Shown here: positions 12,331 to 25,560 of the stretch, in pieces | Layout of the letters: every line of letters begins with the position of its first letter | Position numbering within the stretch: the stretch's first letter is position 1 | DNA from: Ochotona curzoniae | Lineage: Eukaryota; Chordata; Mammalia; Lagomorpha; Ochotonidae | Assembly: GCF_017591425.1 (NCBI RefSeq) | Contig: NW_024464918.1 | Span: 28,238,001 to 28,302,000, forward strand | DNA length: 64,000 nucleotides | Direction of reading: 5' to 3' | Notes under the pieces: generated by a model | The model's input: the letters and a program-made list of their open reading frames with translations, nothing else | Database searches by the model: none | What the model was told of the DNA's origin: nothing | Made by a program: the position numbers and the translations under genes

Positions 12331-13584
12331 GCATGCATTCTTAATAGTTTCTCAAGGAGTTTTCACCTTTATCATTGATTTATGGTTTCAACACTTTACA
12401 ATAAGAGTCGAGACTACTTTGGAAGTTTAGAAAATTAAAAGCTAAATAGAGTGAATGACCTGTAGGGTGCAGCATGCTGGTTGTAATAGGACCAGGAGTA
12501 ATAATTACCTTAATATGTAGTTTTCAGAACAACAAACTTAAAAAAGCTTATGAACTTCGCACAAATTATTCTAATCCTATATTTGGTCAGATCAGCTTGT
12601 TATCTGTGTTTTCACTCACTTTTTAAATATTATATTGTCTAATTTTAAAATTTCAATGTATTTGTTTTGGAAAGGAAGACATCTATCTCTAGTTTGATCA
12701 TCTATAGTTTTATAAATAATATTAAATAGACAACTAGTACCTTAAAAATTGTTCATGTCTGTCACTTAAATTCATTTCAGTCACCAGTCTGATAACCTTT
12801 AGAAGATCTGCGTTTGTCTGTATCTTTCCTTTGCCTATATTAGCTCCAAGGATTTAGCCCTGCAGTCATCTGCATGGTTATATAACACTGCAAACGTTTT
12901 GAGTATGGAATAGAAGGGAAGATCTTGTCCATCTGTCTGGGTTCATTCTCTTCCTAACAAAGTCTCATTCAACTGGCCAAAGAAGGAATTGGAAGCAGTC
13001 AGTACACCCATCATTTCTAGCTACATTGCTCCTGCAGACACTTGTAAGATATGTGTGACAGCGTCCTCACTGCTTGACGACGCTCCTTCTCCCCTTTGAT
13101 GGAGAAGTGAAGGCCTGCGTGTATTCTGCTGTCACACACTTGAATCCACATGTGATGGTGTAGCACACGTCATGATTACGGGTGGTATCGTCATCAGCAG
13201 TGAATGGGACAATCTGAAAAGCAGAGATGTTTTGTTGATTTCTGCTTTTAAGTGATAAATATTTAGTGTTATGGAGATATTTTTTTGATACAGAGCGAAC
13301 GAATTTGGGATTCACAGAGATGTTTGGGTACAAGTGGTCTTAGACCCAGGGCTGGGCTGCAAGCCAGTATGCTGCAGTGGGAACCACGGGCCTATTTGTT
13401 TTCAGTCTTGTACCATCTACTCAAACCTCCATACGGTGATAGTCATCTTTACAAAGTCAGCAGTATCCCACCAGAGCTGCCCAGATTTGAAAAGGAGATT
13501 CTCAAAGACTTCTTTAAATCTCACTACAGGGGTTCTGTTGTGGTGACGGCTTTGGTTCCTTCCATATGTGCTATTTGCTGCTAC

Positions 13585-13622
13585 TGGTGGTGGTGGTGTG
13601 TGAGAGAGAGGGAGAGAGAGAG
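13585..13622. repeat. (GGT)n / (GA)n low-complexity tract
   Basis: Four GGT units, then GTGTGTGAGAGAGAGGGAGA and further GA units. Purine-rich on this strand. Confidence 0.85.
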
Positions 13623-16369
13623 TGAATGAACAGATGGATGAGTGAATGATGTGTTATCGTGAGTTCTTTTCAAAAAGGTCCTTCCACAATCCTCAGTTGT
13701 TTTGTGTTTCCTCTTCGCTCACGTGTCTTCGCTCCGGATAATCTTCTTGGAATCACGTGCACTCTTTGGTTTTGAATCTAAGTGCATAAGAAGTGAATCC
13801 CAGGGCCGCCTGGCCGCACAGGAATGGGGTCAGATTAACCTCCCAGGCATGATGTCAAGCATTTTGCTCAACCTCTCTTGATGCGGCTTTGCTTAAAATG
13901 AAAATGCCCTTCTTATTATCAAAAGCAGATATCAAACTGGGTCCCTCACTTACTGCTCTAACCAGATTGATCCTCTGAGGCCACTCAGTCTCAGCAGCAA
14001 GGTATATGTTCTTATGTGCTAAATACTTCATTAACAGCATTTAGGAGATTGCTACTAAAAATGAGCTAGGACCCTTCATTTTAATTCTTTTTGTTCAGCC
14101 ACTCATCTCCTTGAAGATATCTAAGTTGTGAATATGCTAATTCTGTGCTCATTAAATGTGTTTAGCCAATAAACACATCTGCTATGACCCTCAGGGGTGG
14201 TGTTAGGCAAAGTAAGAGCTTATCACTTTTCTGAAGGAATTTTTATTACAGGCGGTTGGTTGGATGTTGTTTCCATTTGGACAGAGTTTCCCTAAGCAGA
14301 GCAAGCCCGTAGGGGACTCAGTTGGTGGACACTGGTAGCTTTTGAGTTTGATTCTCAGGTTAGATCTGATGGCTTGATAGACGTCTCGTGCACCCGTAAG
14401 CGGATTGTGAAGTGCATCTGAGCCGTTTCACCACGTTATGTCACTGACCACGTGGGACACAGGAAAATGTGCACAGCTCAGTTTACCTTCAGTCCCAGGG
14501 AAATGTATTTACCGCTAATCCTTACACTGAGGATTTTTTTAATCTTGTCGGAAGGATAAGGAGATTCTCAGGGTAAAGTTATCAAAACAGATTATAAATG
14601 TTGGTGGATCCTGCAATTCTGAAAATGTAAATGCACATTTCTCAGTGATTTAAGTTGGTGCTTCCCCCATCTAACAGCTTCATATCATGTTCTGTTACTC
14701 CCCAGCAGTCAATGCCAGCCGTTAAGGCAGTTTCCTTGAAAAGTGGACAAGAGTAGTATTCTGGATAATTGAAATACAGATTGATGATTCACATCAAATG
14801 CTTATTTCCACACTTTTTCCACTGGGATTTGCTTACCTTCCTCCAGGACTGTGTAAAATACAGGAGGGGATTCAAGGAAGCAATTGTTTGGTTGCAGTTG
14901 ACAGGAAATTTGTTCGGCTGAATAAGATCACAAGTTATACCTGGAATGGTTCGTTAATAGTTGGTTTTTTTTAAAAAAATTTTCCCACTGCACAAAGCCG
15001 GATAATCTCTGCCGACATCTGACCAGTCGGGACTGTCAGATGGGAGAAGTGGTGGCAATTACGAATGCTGTGAGTTCTGGCAGCAGCACAGGCTTGGGCG
15101 CCAGCACTTCACTGTGAAGAGCGGGTGACACTGATTGCAGTTTGTTCTGCTGCTGTATTGCTGGAAGTGTATTTGGCACCTCGACTAATGACAGGGCGGA
15201 AGTGCTTGGTTGAGAATTCTTATTTGAAGATGGGGCAGTGCAGGTTCTGATACACATTTCTGCTCCCTGGGCCTTCCAGCTTCCCGACAAGAACAGCAGA
15301 CCTTGGCGAGCACGTGCTGTGGGCTTGAAAATCCATTTGACCTGTTTCATCTACTAGCTCACTTCACTTGTGCTTGAGCTCCATGAAGCCAGCACCCCTT
15401 GTCTGCCTTTCAGACAGGGACAAGGAGAGTTCAGCGAAGGAAGTCCCTTGCTTGGGTTGACTCTAGTGGGTCTGACTAAAGAAGCACTTTCCCAGTTTCT
15501 TGGGTTAAGCAATGAAGCAGCATTCAAGAGGCAAATCTGTACTATCTGTATTCTCTTCTGCCATCTGTTGGGACCTATTTTTTTAAATAATGTCCATTTT
15601 CAATCAAGTGTTTTTGAAAGGAGAGGAGAGTATATGTGTGCATTTATTTCTAAGTATTGATATGAAGAGCATGTTTTAAACATTTCTTGATTTCCACGCC
15701 CGTGTGACAGCTTTATGAATCTACATTTTTTTGGCATTATTGGGAACTATTCCATGTATATTTAATTGAGAAATATTGTTGACTTTTAGCCTATCGACTA
15801 TTGTATTTTAAAGTGTTTTAATTAGAAAATTTAATAATCGGTGCATAGTGACATTCATTAGATTATTTTGGTAGTATTTTGCATTCAGAGTTTGTAATTC
15901 ATGGTTAGCAAAAATGTTTCTTTTTCTTTTATTAAAGATTTTTTTTCTTGGAAAGTCAGATTTAAAGAGGAGAGATTGATTCTCATATTCCCAAGAAACG
16001 AAAGTTACCAGCACATCGTGTTTAGTGCTAATTCAATGTATTAATGAATCGGGGATGCTGAAGAGCTTATTCAAAGCTGCATGTTTTCTGTTTCTCTCCT
16101 ACATATTCAGCATGATGGTTGGGGAGTAAAAACAGTAACTGAGGAAACAATATGAGGAGGCAGTTGTGCCCTTTCTCCGCCCTTCCTTAAGCTGGTGCCT
16201 TGAGTTTTGCAAATAAGGAGAAACTCTCATTCGTTTCTGTTGAGCGTTCTTAAAGTAGCTAATGAAGGGACAAGTGCGTCAATGAGCAAAGTGATGTTTT
16301 AAGCTTTTGCCTTTTTATTGCAAGTGTAGACACCTCAGTGACGGGGGGGCATGTTGTCAAAGGTATAGC

Positions 16370-16380
16370 GGGGGGGGGGG
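16370..16380. repeat. G11 homopolymer
   Basis: Eleven G after 'aggtatagc', with a G7 run 20 bases upstream (16343-16349). Confidence 0.9.
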
Positions 16381-18131
16381 TCGCTGAGCATGAGTAGCAA
16401 CCTTGCATTCCCAGATTGAGTACAACCTCTCAGGCCCTGGTCTCTGTCTTCCGGAGCTTAGAATCCTGCAGGCTTAGCATCTAGAGATGGCTCAGTTCTG
16501 ATGTGACTTTGTTTTGGTGCGTTGTCTGGTACACATGACCTCCTCATGTATTTTCCTTGGGTTGGCTTGGCCCATGGCACATTATGTGTGAAGAACAAAT
16601 CTGCGGGGGAAAAAATCAAATATTTGAAGGTGACTCCTGTTTACAGCAGTCACTCTACAGTGCCACACCACTTGGGATATTTTCTAAATCAGTTTCTGTA
16701 ATGTGGTTGGCTGCCACTTGCTTTTTTTTTTTTCTCTCTTAGAACTGATCCCATTTTACAAATAATTCACTACAGAGAAATGATCAAATCATGTCGGCCG
16801 ATGCGTCCATGTTTATTTCTTGGGAATTTTCAGTGATGTCCTGTAGTTTTCTTTAGGATACGCGCTTGGTGAGCTTTCCTAGAAGTTGATTGGTCTGTGC
16901 TTAGGACGTGTGTCTTCACTCACCGTGTATATTCCTCCAAGAGCACTTGTCTCATAGACCCTTCACCTGTTAACTAAGCATGTGTGAATTGACGTCAGTG
17001 GACTTTCTGTTCCCTCATGCCGATGTGTGCCATCCCATGCACAGCCTTTTGCACCTTACTCAGTGTGGTGTACACTGGAAAAACTGAAGTATATATGGTG
17101 TTTTAAAAGCTTCTGATTTCTTTTTTTAAACAGAAGATACATAGCCACCCCCCATCTTTCCACATGGTAAAACCTGGAAACAGTTTTTCAAGCAGTTATT
17201 GAGAGCTGGAAATCAGGATGTACCCAAGAAGTCATGACCTTTCTAGGAGTTTGGATAGCACTTACCAGCATTTCTAAGAAATATGCAGATCTGGAATATT
17301 TGGCATTTGAAATATACACAATTTAAAATTTATTAGAATATTTTGAATATTAAAGTTAGTAAGTCATCACTGCAAACTAACATTACTTAACCATCACTAT
17401 TCTGGCTGTCTTCTGATTTTTATGTTTAAATTCCATAGGAGAAAATTAATATACTAATAGAGTTTCATCAATATTTTCTCTGTTATAGGTTGCAAAAAAT
17501 AATTTAAGGAAAACTTACCGTGTTTTTTAAAATTTAAATACCATAATGTCAGAATTAGTAGGTTGCTGTTAAAACAGTCACATTTGTTAAGAACAAATCT
17601 AGTTTACATTTTGACTGTTCCTTTTTATATGTAGACTGCCAGAATTTGTGTAGTCATTAAATGCAACAGAGATTCATACATGATAAATTAAGAATGAGAT
17701 ATCAGTTCATTAATTATTTCTCCCTAGGAGTTGGCCTGTGACGCATAGACCCATTGAAGGACATTCTTTTTTTCTGTTTCTAAATTGTAAACCAAAGAGA
17801 TTTCTCTTGTCTCAGTATCTTTCTAAAAATGGTAAAATATGAATTTATTGCCTGTGAAACTGGGTGCTCCCTGGAACAATCACATATGTTTAAACCTCCT
17901 GTCTACTCAGGATAATAGCATATATGTTAGATTTGTAAGCTGCATTTTCCATTTCTAGATAAAACCCGAAGGGTTTCATGATCAGTCAACTGTTAAATTA
18001 GAGTGAATTTCCTATATGAAAAATTTCTGGTATGTCATATACTGGAGATGTATTGATGTGTTTTTGCAAACACTAGTTTTCTGTATTCAGACCTTTTTGT
18101 TTTTGTTTTTGGCCACATATTTATAACAGTA

Positions 18132-18190
18132 TTTTTTTAAAGTTTATTTGTGTTTTGATGGAAAGGCAGGGAGAATGATCTTTCATTCAC
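18132..18190 (-). mobile_element. CSINE 3' fragment, antisense
   Basis: 'tttaaagtttatttgtg' and 'gatggaaaggcagggagaatgatcttt' (in part) match the reverse complement of a CSINE 3' end. It abuts the sense-oriented CSINE that follows, making a short inverted arrangement. Confidence 0.55.
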
Positions 18191-18192
18191 GG

Positions 18193-18507
18193 TGGGCACA
18201 TAGCACCTAAAGTCCTTGCTTTGCATGTAGCAGGGATCCTATCCTATCCCATCCTGGTGCCTGTTCCCTTCCAGTTCCCTGCTTGTGGCCTGGGAAAGCA
18301 GTTGAGGATGGCCCAAAGCCTTGGGACCCTGCACCTGCATTGGAGACCTGGAAGATGCTTCTGGCTCCTGGCTTCGGGTTGGCTCAGCTCCAGCCATTGC
18401 AGCCACTCAGGGAGTGAACCATCAGAGGGAAGATCTTCCTCTCTGTATCTCCTCCTCTCTGTATTTCTGCCTTTCCAATAAAAACAAATAAATCTTAAAA
18501 AAAATAA
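18193..18507 (+). mobile_element. CSINE, younger subfamily, full length
   Basis: Clear C-repeat: 'cacctaaagtccttgctt' (head), 'ccctgcttgtggcctggga', 'agcagttgaggatggccc', 'gacctggaagatgcttc', 'ctctgtatctcctcctctc', ending 'aataaaaacaaataaatc' plus A tail. It closely resembles the copies at 22.8, 39.1 and 59.4 kb. Confidence 0.85.
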
Positions 18508-19999
18508 TCTCTAAGTGGCCTTACAGAAGCTTGTGGGAAATTGTTTTAACAGAAATTTATTTTGATGCATTTTTTGAAATTTATTCATAGTTTCTCATAT
18601 GTACTTTTCACGAGCTATTCAAAGACATCTCATAAAATTTGTTTTTTCTATGAGTAGTTATTTTAGGAACTTCAAATTTTGTTAAAAATGTTTCTTTCAT
18701 TTTGTTCAAGAGAGACATGGCATTTTTGTAGCTATTGATTTTAATTACATTTCTAATTCTTCCACCATAGCTCAATTGAATAGCAGGTGTCAATCAAAGT
18801 GGCATATTAAACGAATGAAAATACTGTCTCCAGCTAAATGAAAGGCAAGTAGAAAATTTTGAGTGATGAATCTCAACACTTAGAAAGTTTGTTCTAAATG
18901 TCTATTTTAAAATATAATAAAATAATCATTTGATATCATTACCTTTTTCTCAATCTAAAATTGAAAAGTTGGAACTGAGCTGAGAGACTCACTCATTGAC
19001 AATACTCATTGCACAAGCACTGAAATAAGAGATAGGAACATTAATAGCATGTAGTTCTACCCATTAATATGTTCACAGTATAGTACTAGAATGTAAAAGA
19101 AGGTAAGAAAAGAACAAATAAATAAATGGAAATAAAATAATTTGCTATTTGAGTTAGAGGTAAATCAGAAGATTAAAGATAATACGTTGAGTTTTATGAA
19201 ATAGTGATGCTGGTACTATCCGAGAGGTGTTAAAATCAGTGTGGTTCAAATAACTGAGACAAGTATTATTTCATTATCTGAGTACACAAAGAAGAAACGA
19301 ACAATGAACCGACAGGCTGTGACAAATCCTGCCGAAATTGAATATGAGCGATGTATCCCAGAACATCAGCAAAATTGTGCATTTTCATAATAAAGCAGTC
19401 AGTGAAATATAGCTTGTATTTATTTGTCACAAAGAGTGAGCTTTATGGAAATCCTGGAGAATTTCGGCATGTGGTGATGGCAATGCCAGCAGCGGCCGTG
19501 GACAAAGAGGCAGGTCAGCTTCCAGGTCATGTTGTGCTTCTCTGCAGAAAGTGCACTTGCTGGGGTCCTGGTAGTTGCAGTGGAAGGCAGACTGTTGCTC
19601 TATCCCATTGCCATTCATGACAGCCCTAGAAATTATTGTAAAAGGGTAGTTGTGACATGCAGTGTTTAACAGAGATGTGGTTCTGTGGGGTGGGCCCATG
19701 ATTTTGTTGCATGTGCAGGGATGGATATGAAGATATTGAGGATGCTACTTGGTAGTGGTTGTTGTAAGAATGTTGCCTGTCACGGTTCGTGGCATGCAAG
19801 AGGTGAACATGGATTTGCCCTTCTGCTTCAGCGGCCACACCCAATATTCTTTTTCCTGAAACTGTCTGCTTCCTGTGTCTAGATGTTACAGGACCCCTCC
19901 ATTCTTCCTGTCTCTCCTTCTGTTCTTACCCCACCCTCCTCAATCCTTCTCACGGCCCAGCCATCTTTCCCTTTCTGTTCCCCACCCCAGTTCTTCTTG
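18508..19999. other. Intron block without gene
   Basis: AT-rich to about 19450, then more balanced, with a pyrimidine-rich stretch at 19890-20000. Overlapping open frames on both strands at 19350-19880 have no recognisable product. Confidence 0.5.
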
Positions 20000-20335
20000 C
20001 CAATCTCCTCAACCCCACAGCTTCAAACAGCAACTCAACAGGAATAACTCCCAATCATGTCCATTCAGCCCAGATGTTTCCCTGGGTGTTTGCTCATCAC
20101 CTTAGAATCCACTTGTCAGAAACAGATCTTGAATCTCAGCACGCAGACAGGTAGCTCTCTTGCTCCATTAATCCCCATGTCTGTAAGTCGCTCTCTCCAT
20201 TGTCTTACAGTCATTGGGCCAAAACTCGGTACCCTGTTCCTGTTTTATCCTTTACCTCACACATCACATCCTGTCCTTTGGAAGGTCTTGTCAGATCTTT
20301 CTCCAAAAATATCAGCTATTCCAACCTCCTGAAAA
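20000..20335 (+). mobile_element. L2 LINE 3' fragment
   Basis: The order 'cagatgtttccctgggtg', 'cattgggccaaaactcgg', 'cacacatcacatcctgtcc' and 'atctttctccaaaaatatc' follows the L2 ORF2 end (the sense segment around the 'ccaaaaccttgg' landmark). Further L2-like sequence may extend to about 20560. Confidence 0.5.
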
Positions 20336-21556
20336 GGATTGTAAGAGTTGTTTTTACTTATATAGGGTAAACAACTTTCCCGTGTTTTACAATATGAATT
20401 TGTGAGCATAGTGGTAATTCTCCCCCTACTGTCCCTGTGTCACCCATTCTTATCTTCCCGTTAATCTGCCCTTGCGTGAATTCCTGAGGATTTGCCCCGT
20501 CTTGTGCATTTCTGTAGTTGCTGTTCCTCAGAGCAGCAAAATAATGCTTTGTCTTTAAGTACAGGGGTATCTGTAGGACCTTGTGTTGAAAATGTGTGTA
20601 GCTCCCTTTTGGCACCAGAGGCTCCGTCTTTGCCTTGGTTGTCCAACTTGTGATCAACAACACACCATGGTTTCTTGTCTCATCTCGTCTCGAGACCTGT
20701 TCTCTGATGGGTTTCTGAAGCAGTTGCCTAGGGCTCTGCCATATGAGTGTTTTTTTCTGGTTTGTTTTGTTTTTTGCTTTTCTAACCTTTCTGTTTCTTG
20801 AACTCTGCCAACTCATCCACCTTTTGTGAACTCTTGCACATGGGATACTCATTGTTGTCTGTTTCTATTATTGGTCCCATTTCATTTGTCAGCTTTTTCA
20901 CAAATACCTTCGCTGACCCCTCAAACTGAACCTCAGCAGTCCACATACATCTCTCCCTCCGATGACTACAAATAGCTTCCTGGAACAGCAACCAAGGAGG
21001 CTTCTACAAGTTCAAGAAAAAGTGAAAAGTATACTGTGATGTTTAAAGTTCTGAAATCCATGCATGCAAGGAGTTTTCAAAAATTTCACAGACATATATA
21101 TAGTATGAACAAACTTTGTGATTCCAAATTTGCATCAACATACATACTTATCTTTTAATTACAGATCACTTAAAGTATCCCTGCATCTCTCCCAATATTG
21201 CCAATAATTCCTTTATGACACAGCTGTAGGACCTCTTATCTTTCTGTTTTGTTGTTGTTTTATGTTTTGTGACAGTGTCCTCCTGTCAACCACAACCTTT
21301 AAAAAAAAAACAAAAACAAAAACCACGGTTTCGTTTGCCCTGTCATAACTGAGGACTTCGTATTCAGAAAGAACAGTGGCACAAAGCAAAAGTGCTACAG
21401 CAGTTTGTCCTTCCGCCTTCAGAGACTTTAGAAATGTTCCTGAGAAATAAAAATAATATAGTAATAAAGCCCTAGAGAGTTATAGAAATGGCCGTGCTCA
21501 TTATTTTTGGATGTTCTGTCTTATGTGAGCAAGGCTTGCCAGTACTAGGTTTTACC
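20336..21556. other. Intron block; large but unrecognised antisense open frame
   Basis: A 164-codon antisense frame (20358-20852) has no homology I recognise and partly overlaps probable L2 debris. A-rich 'aaaaaaaaaacaaaaac' occurs at 21301. Nothing else identified. Confidence 0.5.
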
Positions 21557-21884
21557 TGTTTTAAAGATTCGTTTATTTTGTTGAAAGGCAGATTTACAAA
21601 GAGGGAAGGCAGAGAAAGAGGTCTACCATATGTTGGTTGACTTCCCAAAAGACCACAATGGCCAGAATTGATCCCAGGCAAAAGTGGGAACCTGGAGCTT
21701 CTCCTGGCTTTCCCAGGTATGTTCAGGAGCCCAAGGACATGAGGCATCTTCTGCTGCTTTTCCAGGTCACAAAATCAGGGAGCTGGACAGGAAATGGAGC
21801 AGTCAAGGCCGGCACCCTCACCTACATAGGATGCCAGCACTGCAAGGCAGAGAGTTGGACTGTTGAGCCACTATGCTGACCCCA
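21557..21884 (-). mobile_element. CSINE, full length
   Basis: Antisense body: 'taaagattcgtttattttg' (tail), 'gaaaggcagatttacaaag', 'gaccacaatggccagaatt', 'gcatcttctgctgctttt', 'cagggagctggacagga', ending with the tRNA-like head 'gttgagccactatgctgac'. Confidence 0.85.
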
Positions 21885-22464
21885 ACAAGTCTACATTTTT
21901 AGACATCTCTATTTCAACAACTTTTAACTTTCTTTAAATCTCATAATTTTAGTTTAATTTTTTTTCCTTAAAAGGCTAGATATCAAAATAAAATTTTGAT
22001 CTGTGGAAACTTAATGTTGGTACCTTGACAGGATTTGTATGAGGACAATGAACAGTAATGCATGCTCTTCACTCATAATACAACTCTCCTGTCTTGGAAA
22101 CAGGACCGATGCTTGCGTAACTCCCATGGGAAGTGATATGAATTTGTGCTTTGACTGCAAAAAACATTTTACTATTTTCCCGTTTGTGGAATATTCCATC
22201 ATGCAAAAAGGGTGCTGGCATGCTCGTTACTTTAAGTTGGAGGGGGAAATGAGTCCCAGTGCTCTGATTCCCCAGTGAGGAGAAATGGAAGCCAAGGGAC
22301 GTGGAGGGTGTGCAATGGTAGCTGGTTCCCCGATGCATCACTTCCCTTCCTGGATTTTCATTCTAGATGTGGATTCTGCCCTGTCCTAGTCATCCCCATC
22401 AGGAGTTTTGGGGAGAGCAGGACTAAACTGGGTATGGCTCAGTGTAATTCTGACACTGCGAACC
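21885..22464. other. Intron block without gene
   Basis: Unique-looking sequence. Overlapping small open frames on both strands carry no recognisable domain. Confidence 0.45.
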
Positions 22465-22620
22465 CTGGGATTACAGTATCTGGAGTCTGATAACCAGTTT
22501 CACCTTTGATTCACTGTGGGCTTTGGGTTTGTTACTCAGTTTCTTCTTTTGTACAATTAATTACCTACCTCGTTGCGTTGTTGTGAGCATCAAATGAGGT
22601 AGTGTATCTCCATTTGTTAT
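22465..22620 (+). mobile_element. MIR
   Basis: 'ggagtctgataaccagttt', 'ttactcagtttcttctttt', 'cctacctcgttgcgttgtt' and 'gagcatcaaatgaggtagt' follow the MIR core and 3' half in order. The best-preserved MIR in the window. Confidence 0.75.
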
Positions 22621-22813
22621 ATTCACACATCACTATTGTTACCTTCTACCAGTAACATCTTTCCCACATGGTCAGCCCCAATGGTGATATGATGATTGGT
22701 TTTCATTTGGAGCATGAGTAATCATATCAATTGGTTATGGATTGGCTAAACATTTAAAACAATGCTTTTCAGTGAAGGTCAATGCAGGTTCTACAGGCAG
22801 GATGCAGACTCTT

Positions 22814-23145
22814 TTTTTTTTTTAAGATAAATTTATTTTTATTACAAAGTCAGATGTACAGAGAGGAGGAGAAACAGAGCAAGATCTTCCTTCCAATGAT
22901 TCACTCCCCAAGTGAGCACAATGGCCGATGCTATGCCGACGCGAAGCCAGGATCCAGGAACTTCCTCCAGGTCTCCCACACGAGTGCAGAGTCTCAAAGC
23001 ATTGGGCAGTCCTCAACTTCTTTCCCAGGCCACAAGCAGGGAGCTAGATGGGAAGTGGAGCTGCCGGGATTAGAACCAGCGCCCAAATGGAATCCCGGTG
23101 CATTCTAGGCGAGGACGTAAGCTGCTAGGCCACGCTGCTGGGCCC
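22814..23145 (-). mobile_element. CSINE, young, flanked by perfect 15-16-bp target duplication
   Basis: Full-length antisense CSINE with a T tract (the poly-A tail) at the left and the head 'gctgctaggccacgctgc' at the right. The direct repeat AGGATGCAGACTCTT is present at 22799-22813 and 23146-23160 without mismatch, a hallmark of L1-driven target-primed insertion. CpG sites are partly retained ('gatgctatgccgacgcgaag'), suggesting recent insertion. Confidence 0.92.
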
Positions 23146-23160
23146 AGGATGCAGACTCTT

Positions 23161-25334
23161 AACATTTAAAATTTGGTAAATGCCAATATAAATTTTGTCA
23201 GATCTGTACACTAAAAATCTAAATTATTAACGAATTTAGATATATTAAGTAGATCTATTTAATCTCTATGCATCATTATCATGTATGACTTTGTACCTAA
23301 AAATGAGCGTGTACCTGCATGCCATATACCCATAGGATTTTAATCTTTTGTAAATATCAATCTAATGCTTGTGCAGTGAACATTCTTTAAAAAGGGTAAA
23401 ACCTGTGGTGTTCTTCCTTGAGGGGCACAACCTGTGCAAGCTGTGTCCTAGGTGGGAATGCTTTCCAGAGAGGCCGCTTGCTCTCCACATGCACAGTTGC
23501 TGAAACAATGCTTGGTCAGGCACACAGCATCCCCTGGTCGGTGGAGACTTCTCAAACCTGTGAACCTGAGAAAATGAAGAGATAGCTTAGACTCCGCTTG
23601 TCTCCTTCTCCCCGCAAGAAGTGTTTCCGCTTAGCTTCAGGTGAGTCAGAGACTGTCACGGCTATCGAAGGAAATGTTACTCAAGAGCAGAGCTTTCCAT
23701 GCTGTGTGTTCTTTCCAAGGGTGTGTTCGATTTCACTTGGATATTTCTTTTTCCACTGAAAGGGGCAGCCTCGCCTTGTGATTTCCATGTGAGTACTGTG
23801 CTCACGCCTCCTGGCATGCAGCTGAGCCAGGCACTTACTTAGCTCTGTGATGTTGGTCGGCACATCCTCTCTACGCCTCACTTACATCATGGGGAAACAG
23901 AAATGAGGAATCCCTAATTCTGAAAGGTTAAGAGCTGCTCCTGGTAATAAAGTCTAGTACATGTTAGTGAAATAAATTAAGCAGGAAAAGTTAATGCACT
24001 GTTTGGTTTTAGTTGTCTTCTGTTATACATTTAGGTCATATTTAGGAGAATGAAGAAGCATGACTATCCAGGGATTTTTTTTTCAAGTAATGTCTATAAA
24101 TTCAGTGACTTTTTCTCTTAAAATAAGTGGCTTTGCCGTAGTGCCCTGATCCATTTGAAGCCTTGTCCGGTTTTTCTGGACCGTGTACCATATTTTTCAG
24201 CTGGAGTTTTCGGTCACTGAGAGGGAAAGTCAATTCAGGCATCTCTGGCCGGGCTTGCTTTTGGGGAGCAGTGCTGCATTGTTGCTACGTGGAGTGGTTA
24301 GGACCCCGTCAGCCCCGAGGGAAGCGTGCTGTGGGAAATATTACTGACAAGGTGGTCATGGTCTTGACCTCATCCTTCAGTGAAGGAAACCAGAGAAATT
24401 ATTGACGTGGTGTTTCTGGATTAGTGCAGTGCTAGAATCCCAGAAACCTCAGATCCAGAACCTACGCTCTTCACCACTCTGTGGTTTTTACATTTCTTCC
24501 AGAAACTTTAAGACCCTAATTGGCCAGTACAAGGGCTAATATTTGTGCTTTGGATATCATAAAGCAGGTTGAATGTACTTATCTTGAGGCTGGAAGAGTT
24601 TCAAGGTTCAGATGTGTATGAATTGTGGAATATTTGCATCAACCTTACTAGGGATCTCTGCTGTGCTTGTTCCACCTTGGGAATGGTGCGGGTCAAAGTC
24701 CCTAAGCATAATATCTGAAATCAGTTACTCCGAAATCCAGCCACACACACACCACCACCATCACCACCATCACCACCAAAAAAAAATGTTCTTTGGGGCA
24801 GTTTGAATTTCAGGTTTTCTGATGAAGGGTGTTCAACCTTTCCCAGGTTCCCCCAAACTGAGTAAGTACTGCAGGCACAGTTGGCAGACGGTAGGTGCCC
24901 GTTGGGGAATAGCAGCCTCCGGCCGGAGTTGCTCAATAGATTGCTTCTTTGACTTGTGATAAGTAAAGGAGACAGTGGGAAGGCCTAGTTCTCTGCAGAC
25001 GTGTCCCCTGATAAGCAGCTCTCCACGGCTTGTTCAGCAAGGGCTCAGGCAGCATGCATGATTGTGAGGCAGAGGGCAGTGGGAGCGCCTTCCCGGCACA
25101 GGCAGCGTACATCTTCACACATCGCGTTTCCTAGAAGCCTGACCCAGTGGTTTGTCAGCTTTCCTCCTCTGTGGTGGTGTGGGCCTCGCAGTGCTGTGTT
25201 ACATGGTAGGTCGTTCTGACACAGTCTCTGCGAGACACGCTCATGCAGACACGTGGTTTGAGATTATCTGCCCGTGTTCTTCAGCCCCCTTCATGCCTGC
25301 ATCCTACTCTCAGGGTTAAACATGTTTGTACCCA
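23161..25334. other. Intron block without gene
   Basis: No gene recognised. The stretch 23400-23900 and about 24160-25250 is more GC-balanced than its surroundings. The CAC repeat is listed separately. Confidence 0.5.
24741..24778. repeat. (CA)n/(CAC)n/(CAT)-type microsatellite
   Basis: Short CACA run followed by ACC/ATC trinucleotides and then an A9 run. The histidine-rich open frame across it is an artefact. Confidence 0.9.
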
Positions 25335-25560
25335 TGAACTTGGTTGGCAGTGCCCACAACAGCATTACTCAACGCCAAACAGAAAGATTCATACCTCCCT
25401 CAACTGATGATGGGAGGAACAAATACAACGTATCCATACAACAAAAACTATTAACAGCAAAAAGTAACCCATTGACAGCACACACTTTTACAGCCTACAC
25501 TCGGGAGCTAGCACAGATCCAAAGTCTAACACGTAGTGCATGCAACGGCTCATCCGTGGA
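25335..25560 (+). mobile_element. Old L1 fragment (ORF2 3' end)
   Basis: 'cacaacagcattactcaacgcc', 'ccctcaactgatgatggg' and 'caacgtatccatacaacaa' match the sense L1 end-of-ORF2 segment ('aacagcattattcacaatagcc' and 'caactgatgaatgg' landmarks). Frame broken. Confidence 0.6.

Larger units (their letters stand above)
12337..18131. other. Long intron block without gene
   Basis: About 5.8 kb with no recognisable SINE. It holds a GGT/GA low-complexity tract (13585-13622) and two G runs (16343-16349, 16370-16380). The local cluster 'cttcgctcacgtgtcttcgctccgg' (13712 on, shown by its ends only) is mildly CpG-richer. The open frames at 13285-13629, 15036-15350 and 15370-15660 show no family resemblance. 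The low repeat content makes this a reasonable place to look for conserved non-coding elements. Confidence 0.5.

Noticed and set aside
14280..14460. Possible tRNA-derived SINE ('gactcagttggtggacac', 'gagtttgattctcagg')
   Set aside because: Only two short box-like matches; the body does not follow CSINE or MIR order.
20358..20852. 164-codon antisense open frame
   Set aside because: No family resemblance; overlapping frames on both strands and adjacent L2 debris point to chance.
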